A DNA stretch of 64,000 nucleotides from Novosphingobium sp. 18050 (GTDB lineage Bacteria; Pseudomonadota; Alphaproteobacteria; Sphingomonadales; Sphingomonadaceae): NCBI RefSeq assembly GCF_902706195.1, contig NZ_CACSJO010000011.1, forward strand, positions 91,138-155,137. The letters are read 5' to 3'. Below, one piece after another: positions 29,051 to 36,394 of this stretch. Every line of letters starts with the position of its first letter. Positions within the stretch are counted from its first letter, which is position 1. The translations under genes were made by a program, and so were the position numbers. The notes under the pieces were generated by a model. It was given only the letters and a program-made list of their open reading frames with translations, searched no databases and was not told the DNA's origin.

Positions 29051-30727
29051 CTATTCTGCGACGAAGCGCTCTTTTCCGCCGACAATGGTTCGGCGGACTT
29101 TGATCCCCGCAAGATCATCGGGGTTTGTCGTCAGGGGATCGTTCCCCAGTACGACAAAGTCGGCTAGGTTGCCGGGCTTGATCGTGCCCAGTCTGTCTTC
29201 CTGGAAACCGGCGTAAGCGTTCGACCGGGTGTAGGCCACCAGCGATTCCGCCACTGTTATCTTCTGCTCGGGCACGAAGCCGCCCGGCTGTTTCCCGTCG
29301 GTCGTCGCGCGGGTCACGGCGGCGTGTATTCCCGTCATGGGATCGAGCGGTGCCACTGGCCAGTCCGACCCGAACGTTACTGTGGCCCCTGCGTCCAGCA
29401 GCGAGCGGAAGGCCCAGCTTCCATGGAGGCGGCCGTGTCCGATCGCCGTTTCGGCCCAGCGACCGTCATCGGCGGCATGGTAAGGCTGCATCGACGCAAT
29501 CACCCCTTGTGCAGCGATGCGAGGAGCCTCGGCATCGTTCAGATGCTGGGCATGCTCGATGCGGAAGCGGCGGTCGCGCGCTCCGTTGGCCGCTGCTACT
29601 GCCTCATAAATGTCGAGGATCCGGCGGATCGCCTCGTCACCGATTGCATGGCACGCAACCTGAAGGCCTGCCGCGTCCGCACCGTGGACCCAGCGATGCA
29701 CTTCGTCGAAGGGAGTGGTCGCAAGGCCGCGATTGGCCGGATTATCGATGTATGGCTCTGCGAAAAGCGCCGTGCGCGATCCCAGCGAGCCGTCGGCGAG
29801 ATGCTTGAGCCCGCCCCAGCGGCACCAGTCATCCCCCCGTCCCTCTTCCTTGACGAGGGCGGCCAGTTTCTCCCAGTCGCGGAGCGGCACGAAGGAGTAA
29901 AAGCGCATCCCAGGCTCGCCGCGGGCGCGCAGGCGGCGAAAACCGTCGAACGCCAACCAGTCCAGATCGGTGCCGTGGACCTGCGTCACACCGTGTGACA
30001 GCCCCTCCTTGATCCCGAGCTGCAGCGCATCGTCGATTTCGGCATCCGAGGGAGCCGGAATCGCGTGCTCAAGTATGTTCAGGGCGTTGTCGCGCAGGAT
30101 TCCGGTCGGCTCCCCTTTGTCATCACGCAGGATGACGCCGCCGGGCGGATTGGGGGTATCGCGCGTAATCCCTGCGAGCTGAAGTGCGCGCGAGTTCACG
30201 ATCATCTGGTGGCCGTCCGTGCGCCGCAGCGCGACGGGAACGTCGGCCGAGACACCGTCGAGCCAAGCCTTGTTCGGCAGTTCGCCGCCCCAGCGCTGCT
30301 CGTCCCAACCGAACCCCTGGACCCACCCACCGGGCTTCACCTTGCGGACCGCTCCGCCCACGGCATCGATCAACTGCTGCGGCGTCCGGACTGGAAGCAG
30401 GGGAACCTGCACCAGCATCATGGAGCCGAGGACCATGTGCGCGTGGTTGTCCACGAAGCCGGGCGCTACGAATGCGCCTTCCAGGTCCACGATATGCGTG
30501 CTGCGCTTGGTCTCAGCCCGCACCGCGGCCTTGCCGACCGCAGCAATCCGATTTCCACTGACGCCGATTGCATCGGTAAACGGGACAGCGGAAATGCCGG
30601 TCCAGATACGCCCGTTCACGTAGGCCACATCGAGCATGTCCGGGCGGGCAAAAGCGGCCCGGCCGATCAATGCAGGCGTCAGGGCCGCAGCACCCGCGCC
30701 AAGAAGCATCTGCCTTCTCGAAAACAT
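29051..30727 (-). CDS. Exported YtcJ-type metal-dependent amidohydrolase
   Basis: 558 residues of the amidohydrolase_3 group (YtcJ, N-substituted formamide deformylase relatives). Twin-arginine signal: FSRRQMLLGAGAAALTPALI. Metal-site motifs are GFVDNHAHM (HxH), QVACHAIGDEAI, RIEHAQHL and the Asp of VTFGSDWPVA. The domain ends with LGTIKPGNLADFVVLGNDPL. It is expected to hydrolyse an amide, formamide or cyclic ureide bond in the periplasm. Neighbours are the TonB receptor downstream and CtlX upstream, all on the minus strand with short gaps. Together they suggest stepwise processing of one imported compound. Confidence 0.88.
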   Translation of the reverse strand: MFSRRQMLLGAGAAALTPALIGRAAFARPDMLDVAYVNGRIWTGISAVPFTDAIGVSGNRIAAVGKAAVRAETKRSTHIVDLEGAFVAPGFVDNHAHMVLGSMMLVQVPLLPVRTPQQLIDAVGGAVRKVKPGGWVQGFGWDEQRWGGELPNKAWLDGVSADVPVALRRTDGHQMIVNSRALQLAGITRDTPNPPGGVILRDDKGEPTGILRDNALNILEHAIPAPSDAEIDDALQLGIKEGLSHGVTQVHGTDLDWLAFDGFRRLRARGEPGMRFYSFVPLRDWEKLAALVKEEGRGDDWCRWGGLKHLADGSLGSRTALFAEPYIDNPANRGLATTPFDEVHRWVHGADAAGLQVACHAIGDEAIRRILDIYEAVAAANGARDRRFRIEHAQHLNDAEAPRIAAQGVIASMQPYHAADDGRWAETAIGHGRLHGSWAFRSLLDAGATVTFGSDWPVAPLDPMTGIHAAVTRATTDGKQPGGFVPEQKITVAESLVAYTRSNAYAGFQEDRLGTIKPGNLADFVVLGNDPLTTNPDDLAGIKVRRTIVGGKERFVAE

Positions 30728-30781
30728 ACTAACTCCCCTTAAAAGCCGGTCAATTGCATGGCCGATCTTCCCTGCATTCGA

Positions 30782-31753
30782 TCAGATCACGACAAGCGCT
30801 CCGTCTTGCCGCTGGTTCTCACTTGCCTCTGCGCGGGGCGAGAGGTGAATGCCGGCCACCATGCAGCGCACGGAACCGCCGGCGAGTTCGATTGTGGGCA
30901 CGTCGATCGCCACGATGGGCACCGTAGCCTCGATCGCGCGGCGCTGTTCTGCCCGCAGCGAGTCCAGGCCCCGGCTCGACATCGCCAGGAAGCGGTGATC
31001 GCTGCCCTGCAGTTCGATGGCATTACCAGCGAATGCCATGACCTGATGGTAATCGAGCTTGATCACTTTGCGTCCGGTCTCCTCGAGACGCTTCGTGATC
31101 GTGTTCTGACGGACCGGATCGGTGATCAGATCCATTCCCACTAGGGCGAAGTGCGTGCCGATGCTCATCACGACGTTGGTGTGGTAGACGGGACGGCCGG
31201 CAGGTGTCGCCGTATCGAAGACCATGGGCTCGAAATTGAAGTGAGTGCAGAACCGTTCCAGCGCAACGTCGCTCAGGCGGTTCGACCGGGCGGCATAGGC
31301 CACGCGGCCGATATGGTCTAGGACCATGCCGCCGGTCCCTTCGATGAAGATGTCATCTTCTTCAAGGCCGGAATAGTCGATGATATCCTGCACGCGGTAG
31401 CAGCGCTTCAGCATTTCGATCACGTCGACGCGCCTTTCCGCACGCCGGCTGGGCGAATACATCGGGTAGATGGCGACATGGCCGCCAGCATGGGTCGAGA
31501 ACCAGTTGTTCGGGAACACCGCATCGAGGTTGCTACGGCTTTCGTTCTCGAACAGATGAACGTTCACCCCCTGCGCTTCGAGCAGGCGCGCCATCGCAGT
31601 CACTTCAGCATGGGCCGAGGCAGACATCACGTCCCGGTCGCGGCATCCCGGAATCTGCTGGAATGCGTTATCCAGCGCAGTCTCTGGATTCGGCGCAAAG
31701 AAGTGCGGGCGTATCATCACTACGCTCGAAGGTGCCTGAACCGACCACGGCAT
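30782..31753 (-). CDS. CtlX / dimethylargininase-type guanidino- or ureido-group hydrolase
   Basis: 323 residues of the pentein superfamily, in the group annotated as citrulline-utilisation hydrolase CtlX. Motifs: RPHFFAPNPET, the substrate-contact segment FPNNWFSTHAGG, FIEGTGGMVLD, and YHTNVVMSIG with the catalytic His. The nucleophilic Cys lies near the C-terminus in GGSVRCMVAGIHL. CtlX converts citrulline to ornithine, whereas relatives act on arginine or methylated arginine. It sits three bases downstream of ornithine cyclodeaminase, which would use the ornithine, so the citrulline role is favoured. Confidence 0.82.
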   Translation of the reverse strand: MPWSVQAPSSVVMIRPHFFAPNPETALDNAFQQIPGCRDRDVMSASAHAEVTAMARLLEAQGVNVHLFENESRSNLDAVFPNNWFSTHAGGHVAIYPMYSPSRRAERRVDVIEMLKRCYRVQDIIDYSGLEEDDIFIEGTGGMVLDHIGRVAYAARSNRLSDVALERFCTHFNFEPMVFDTATPAGRPVYHTNVVMSIGTHFALVGMDLITDPVRQNTITKRLEETGRKVIKLDYHQVMAFAGNAIELQGSDHRFLAMSSRGLDSLRAEQRRAIEATVPIVAIDVPTIELAGGSVRCMVAGIHLSPRAEASENQRQDGALVVI

Positions 31754-31756
31754 CGA

Positions 31757-32800
31757 TCAGGCTCCTACGGGCAGTGCTTCGGGAGCATCGGCGCGCAGCA
31801 ATCCGAAGAGATCCCGGGGGTCGGCCGGATTGGCAACGAGGTCAATCGAACGGTCGAGACCTGCCCGCCGCGCCAGATCGCGCAGGAGGCGAAGGGCTGA
31901 AAAGTCCTCGATCGCAAAGCCGACAGAGTCAAAGATCGTGATCTGGTCGCTGGAGTTGCGGCCTTCTGCTGCTCCGGCGATGACTTCCCACAGTTCCGTA
32001 ACCGGGAAGTCGGCGGGCATCTGCTGGATTTCGCCCTCGATACGCGTCTGTTCGGTCAATTCGACGAACACCTTACCGCGCATGAGAATGTCAGCCTGGA
32101 GTTCCGTCTTGCCTGGGCAGTCACCGCCGACGGCGTTGATGTGAATGCCGGCGCCGATCATGTTGTCTGAAAGAATAGTCGCCTTGGCCTTGTCCGCGGT
32201 GACGGTGGTGACGATGTCCACGCCGAGTACCGCCGACGCCGCATCTGCTGCGATCTCGACCTCGATACCGCTCTCGGCCATGTTCGCCGCAAACTTGCGG
32301 GCAGCAGCCGGGTCGGTATCAAACGCCTTGACCGCCTTGATGCCAAGGATGGTCTTGAAGGCCAGGGCCTGGAATTCAGACTGGGCGCCAAGACCGATGA
32401 TCGCCATGGTCCGGGATTCCGGGCGTGCCAGAAGCTTTGCCGCGAGCGCCGACATCGCCGCCGTGCGCAGGGCCGTCAGCAGGGTCATCTCGGACATGAA
32501 AACCGGATAGCCGGTGTCCACGTCGCTCAGCACGCCGAACGCCGTGACGGTCTGCAGGCCAACTGCCGTGTTCTTGGGATGGCCATTGACGTACTTGAAG
32601 CTGAACAGCTTCCCATCGCTTGCAGGCATCAGTTCGATGACGCCGTCGCTGGAATGGCTGGCAAGACGCGGGGTCTTCTCGAACTCGGGCCAACGCCGGT
32701 AATCCGCCTCGATATAGTCCGCCATCTCGGTCAGTATGGCCTCGACGCCAAAGCGTCCGACCAGTGCCACGATATCCGATACGCCGACGAACTCGACCAT
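31757..32800 (-). CDS. Ornithine cyclodeaminase
   Basis: 347 residues, family of ornithine cyclodeaminase/mu-crystallin. It turns L-ornithine into L-proline and ammonia using NAD. Visible features are the substrate-binding segment FSFKYVNGHPKN, TALRTAAMSALAAKLLARP, the Rossmann motif MAIIGLGAQSEFQ and the catalytic-region segment HINAVGGDCPGKTEL. The length and the C-terminal extension (LRDLARRAG) fit the true cyclodeaminase subgroup more than the alanine-dehydrogenase-like ones. It is the first gene of the leftward set. A 14-base palindrome lies 63 bases upstream and a MarR gene lies beyond it. Confidence 0.9.
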   Translation of the reverse strand: MVEFVGVSDIVALVGRFGVEAILTEMADYIEADYRRWPEFEKTPRLASHSSDGVIELMPASDGKLFSFKYVNGHPKNTAVGLQTVTAFGVLSDVDTGYPVFMSEMTLLTALRTAAMSALAAKLLARPESRTMAIIGLGAQSEFQALAFKTILGIKAVKAFDTDPAAARKFAANMAESGIEVEIAADAASAVLGVDIVTTVTADKAKATILSDNMIGAGIHINAVGGDCPGKTELQADILMRGKVFVELTEQTRIEGEIQQMPADFPVTELWEVIAGAAEGRNSSDQITIFDSVGFAIEDFSALRLLRDLARRAGLDRSIDLVANPADPRDLFGLLRADAPEALPVGA

Positions 32801-32862
32801 TCCAATGTTCCTTGTTTGCCTGCTCGAACTCTATAGGGGAACATCGAAAGGCGGAACAGACA

Positions 32863-32876
32863 GTAAGTGCACTTAC
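32863..32876. promoter_or_regulatory. 14-base perfect palindrome upstream of ornithine cyclodeaminase
   Basis: GTAAGTGCACTTAC is fully symmetric. It lies between the MarR gene and the ornithine cyclodeaminase start, in the expected promoter zone. MarR proteins bind short dyads of this kind, so it is a candidate operator for the adjacent regulator. Confidence 0.5.
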
Positions 32877-32954
32877 GACCATATTTTCAGGCAAATTGCC
32901 AGGTCGCTATGAGCAAATTGCAGCATGGGCAGAGAGGTGATTCGCGGCCGCATT

Positions 32955-33380
32955 TCAGCCACTGTCCACGATGGTGCGGAGGGCCGTTATGAGGGCGCTG
33001 CGCTGCTCCGGACCGAGAGGGTCCAGCAATCGCTCCTGGGCCCGAAGGACCTTCTCCTCCACGTCTTCCAGAATACGCCGGGCCTCGACAGTAAGGGTGA
33101 GAAGTCTTACGCGGCGATCGCCCGGCTGTTGGCTGATCGCGAGCAGTCCGCGCGCGTGCAACCGCTTGACAACCAGTCCGACGGTCACCTTGTCGAGCCC
33201 GATTGACTTACCGACACGGGTGGCATCGCACTCGCCCAGGTTGCAGATCGCAGTCAACGTGGCATACTGAACCTGCGTCATTTCGTAGCCAGCAAGTTCG
33301 TCGGCGAAATAGACCGTGACCATCTGGAGGCACCTGCGCATGAGGTGCGCCGGGAGCATGGTCATCTGTTCGAGTTTCAT
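32955..33380 (-). CDS. MarR-family regulator
   Basis: 141 residues with the MarR winged helix: MTQVQYATLTAICNLGECDA, then RVGKSIGLDKVTVGLVVKRL, and the wing QQPGDRRVRLLTLT. The C-terminal helix completes the dimer region. I chose ATG 33380 (MKLEQM) with AAAGG eight bases upstream; the frame is open for 18 more codons. It lies just upstream of and on the same strand as the ornithine cyclodeaminase set, and is divergent from an Lrp/AsnC gene. It probably controls one or both. Confidence 0.88.
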   Translation of the reverse strand: MKLEQMTMLPAHLMRRCLQMVTVYFADELAGYEMTQVQYATLTAICNLGECDATRVGKSIGLDKVTVGLVVKRLHARGLLAISQQPGDRRVRLLTLTVEARRILEDVEEKVLRAQERLLDPLGPEQRSALITALRTIVDSG

Positions 33381-33454
33381 GAAGAGGGCCTTTAGCTGCG
33401 ATCGCACCGCTCGATTACAGCCTTGGCTAATCAAGGGAAAGCATCAGCCTTTAA

Positions 33455-33877
33455 ATGCATATATTCGACGACCTTGATCGCCGCTTGATCACCGCGCTGA
33501 AGGACGACGCGCGAGCGCCGATCACGAAACTGGCTACAATCCTGAACGTATCGCGCGCCACTGTTCAGGCCCGCCTTGACCGCTTGCTCGATACCGGTGC
33601 CGTGCTGGGCTTCACCATCCGGTCGCGCTCCAGCGGGGAGGCAACGATCCGTGCCGTCATGCTGATCGAGGTGGAAGGACGTTCCACCACGGCGATCATC
33701 AAGACCTTGCGGGGCTTCACGGAAATCGAGGCTCTACACACAACGAACGGCGCCTGGGACCTGGTAGCAGAAATTCGGGTGGGAGGCCTTGAAGCCTTCG
33801 ACAAAGTGCTGCGCGAAATTCGCCAGATCGACGGCGTACTGAACAGCGAAACGAGCCTTCTACTCAGCACGGTCTGA
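33455..33877 (+). CDS. Lrp/AsnC-family regulator
   Basis: 140 residues. The N-terminal helix-turn-helix reads DDLDRRLITALKDDARAPIT and KLATILNVSRATVQARLDRL. The C-terminal RAM domain follows (TTAIIKTLRGFTEIEALHTT, then AWDLVAEIRV). Lrp/AsnC proteins sense amino acids and control their catabolism, so one beside ornithine cyclodeaminase and CtlX is a natural regulator for that set. It starts 74 bases from the MarR gene, divergent from it. Confidence 0.9.
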   Translation: MHIFDDLDRRLITALKDDARAPITKLATILNVSRATVQARLDRLLDTGAVLGFTIRSRSSGEATIRAVMLIEVEGRSTTAIIKTLRGFTEIEALHTTNGAWDLVAEIRVGGLEAFDKVLREIRQIDGVLNSETSLLLSTV

Positions 33878-33913
33878 GAAAAAATTTGCGAAGCGTGAAT
33901 TGGGTGTTTGATC

Positions 33914-34039
33914 CTAAGATTTGATGGTGAGATCCTTTCGTTGGAATGGAATGCCGTCTGGGATGGCTTCGCCCAGCTTACGCCCCGCCTCATAGCGGCG
34001 CAGGCGGGCCTCCCGGGCGGTACGATCTGTCGGCATCAT
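33914..34039 (-). pseudogene. Unrecognised short coding fragment
   Basis: A 41-residue basic frame (MMPTDRTAREARLRRY, EAGRKLGEAIPDGIPFQRKD). The frame is open for about 20 further codons upstream without a start (DDEFLRHYFLGF), then a stop. It lies at the left edge of an IS630 remnant and is probably the 3' end of a gene lost with that insertion. I do not recognise the family. Confidence 0.35.
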
Positions 34040-34249
34040 GAATCCAAGGAAGTAATGCCGGAGGAACTCGTCGTCAGGGATGTCGCGCGAAGTCGATCAA
34101 CGCGCGCGGCAGATCGACGCGAACGGACTGGTAGTGCCCCCCGTACGTAGGCCGCCTATTTTCAAGAAAGGACGAGCTTGTGGCTATGTGTTTGATTCCA
34201 ACGTTTGGGTTCCACGCCTGACGGACGAAGTGGAATGTCCAACACCGAT

Positions 34250-34850
34250 CAGCCTAAAACATTGAGGGCTGCAAACAGGGTCGTAGTTCCGTTGCGTTTG
34301 CAGTCGTGCATCATGGTCGCGCCGCGTCCCCGCTTTAGCGGTAGCCCAGGTTGGGTGCTATCGAGCGCCCGACAGGACGATGGCGTGCGCGGGCGGCGAA
34401 ACATAGAGCCCAACGACATCGTGCAATTTCTCGGCGAAGCCCTTGTCGTTGGGGAGCTTGAAGCTGCGCCACCAGTAGAGCCCCAAGCCATGGTCGTGCC
34501 AGATCTTCACAACCGATGACGTCGCGATGCCAACCGCCTTGGCCATCGCACGCAAAGTCCAGTGTGTGGCCTCGTGCCGGGGGGCTCGAGCGGCGCGATC
34601 CCAGGGGGGCGGGTCTTATCGCGCAGCAAACCATCCATGCCCTCGGCCATAAACCGTTCCTGCCAGCGCCAAACGCAAGTCTTGGATTTGCCGGTCGCCA
34701 CCATGATGCCCTGAGTGCCCACGCCGAATGATCCTCGCCCGAAACACATGCTTCTGCGGCGAATTGCGCGCCGCGACTATCGCCTCAAGTCGCGCGGCCT
34801 CCGGTGCAGTGACTTGATCTGGATACCTGGTCGCAGGCCGCATCCTCGCA
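34250..34850 (-). mobile_element. IS630-family transposase remnant
   Basis: A frameshifted IS630-type transposase. Successive frames read APEAARLEAIVAARNSPQKH, then TGKSKTCVWRWQERFMAEGM and DGLLRDKTRPPGIAPL, then [20 protein letters not shown], then [20 protein letters not shown], then [20 protein letters not shown]. At least three frame changes are needed. The catalytic C-terminal third is missing and no terminal repeat was found, so it is inactive. Confidence 0.85.
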
Positions 34851-35171
34851 CGGTAGTGGCAACACGGAAATCCTTCAAATGGACTCATTCGTTCCGATCA
34901 ATCCACTAGGGTGTATCGTTGGCAGAAAGCGTGATCTGGCCATCTCCGTTTGCAAGCAGGTGCGGATGTTGGCGAGCACATTGTCAGTTTGCGTGGGCAC
35001 CCCACCCCACCCGCTCTCAGCTAATCTGGGCAGGAAACCACGCTGTTTGCGAGTACAGGCCCCTACGATTGCAAGCGCCTACAGCTAGCCGCCTCATCAA
35101 GCCTCAGTGACGACGGTGCTCCGATTAAAAGTTAGCTTGAAGGTTATGGCGCTACCAACCATGGTCAGACC
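34851..35171. other. Intergenic before the ROK gene
   Basis: About 320 bases between the IS630 remnant and the ROK start. No gene, repeat or hairpin with support. The last 60 bases are AT-richer and may contain the ROK promoter. Confidence 0.4.
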
Positions 35172-36287
35172 ATGGCATTTCCGCTGAGACTCAATGAAAC
35201 CCATCGCCGGTTGCTGGCACTCATACGGCGCCATCATCCCGTTTCCCGGGCACAGCTTGGCAAGATCGCGGGGCTGGGCTCCGGTCCGGTCACGCAGATC
35301 ACCCGCGATCTGCTGCTGGCCGGACTCATCCATGAAGGTGAGCGGATCAAGGGAGGGCGCGGGCAGCCGGCGCTGCCGCTCATGCTCGATCCGGGCGGGG
35401 CGCTGAGTTTCGGGGTCGGGATGATTCCCGGAAAACTTCGGATCGTGGCGATCGATTTTTGCGGGCAAGTCGTCGACGAAGGTGTGGTCGAGACCACTGA
35501 AAACAGCCCCGAGAGCATCGCCGGCATTGTTGCCCCCGAGATCGACCGGATATGCCGCAAACTTGGGGTACTGGATCGCAGCCGAGTGCTCGGGGTCGGC
35601 TTCGCCTTGCCGGGGTTCTTTGCCCAGGACCATGACCGCATGCATGTGGTCGACGCACATGCCGACTGGCGTAGCCGGCCTTTGAGTGCGATTTTCTCGG
35701 ACGTCATCGGCCTGCCCTGCTGGATCGAGAACGACGCCACGGCAGCGGCGGTCGCCGAGTTCTATCAGCAGCGCGATTTTGCCGATTGCATGATCACGCT
35801 GATGATCAACTACGGTATCGGCGGCGGCATCGTGGTTGGGGGACAACCCTTTCGTGGAGGCTTCGGCAACGCCGGCGAAATCGGCGCCTTCTTCCCGCTC
35901 GACCAGCCGCGGCCATCAGGGACAGACCTGTTGCATCGCCTGCGCGAGGCCGGCGTGGAGATTTCGTCTCTCTCTGACATCGCCTATCGCACTGAACGGG
36001 AACGATCGGTCTGCGATACCTGGGCGCAGCGTGCCGGCGAACAGCTTCGACAGCTCGTCTCTTCCGCGTGGTCCTGGTTTGACCCCCAACTCGTCGTGGT
36101 GGCCGGCGCCTTGCCGTCCGACCTCCTCGATCAAGTCGTGGCCGCCATCGCGGCCGATAGCATCTTCGGTCTCGACCCTCGCCGATCGCATCCAAAGGTG
36201 CGTGCTTCCACCATAGGACCCAGCGTGGCCGCAATAGGCGCGGCGCATATTCCCCTACATGAATTCACTCGTACGGCCCCTATTTAA
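35172..36287 (+). CDS. ROK-family transcriptional repressor
   Basis: 371 residues. The N-terminal winged helix (NETHRRLLALIRRHHPVSRA, then QLGKIAGLGSGPVTQITRDL and GRGQPALPLML) is followed by a ROK domain with IENDATAAAVAEF, GIGGGIVVGG and GNAGEIGAF. The kinase-type DxGxT phosphate loop is absent (SFGVGMIPGK), so it is a regulator, not a sugar kinase. The usual zinc site is also missing: GEIGA replaces GE(L/I)GH and no CxCGxxGC follows. It is directly upstream of a TonB receptor on the same strand, separated by an 8-bp inverted repeat, and probably represses it until a sugar ligand binds. Confidence 0.88.
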   Translation: MAFPLRLNETHRRLLALIRRHHPVSRAQLGKIAGLGSGPVTQITRDLLLAGLIHEGERIKGGRGQPALPLMLDPGGALSFGVGMIPGKLRIVAIDFCGQVVDEGVVETTENSPESIAGIVAPEIDRICRKLGVLDRSRVLGVGFALPGFFAQDHDRMHVVDAHADWRSRPLSAIFSDVIGLPCWIENDATAAAVAEFYQQRDFADCMITLMINYGIGGGIVVGGQPFRGGFGNAGEIGAFFPLDQPRPSGTDLLHRLREAGVEISSLSDIAYRTERERSVCDTWAQRAGEQLRQLVSSAWSWFDPQLVVVAGALPSDLLDQVVAAIAADSIFGLDPRRSHPKVRASTIGPSVAAIGAAHIPLHEFTRTAPI

Positions 36288-36289
36288 CC

Positions 36290-36312
36290 TTAAACTTGTC
36301 ATTTAAGTTTAA
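36290..36312. promoter_or_regulatory. Inverted repeat between ROK gene and TonB receptor, candidate operator
   Basis: TTAAACTT and AAGTTTAA are perfect 8-bp arms separated by seven bases, three bases past the ROK stop and about 80 bases before the receptor ATG. The AT-rich dyad suits a ROK-type operator overlapping the receptor promoter. It could also act as a weak terminator, but its AT content argues against this. Confidence 0.5.
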
Positions 36313-36394
36313 TATGCCGTAATTAGTCCCCCGCGAAAGCGGTGCACCGACCCGTGCGCTCGATCCGCGCCAGACTGCATCAGGGGATACGATC

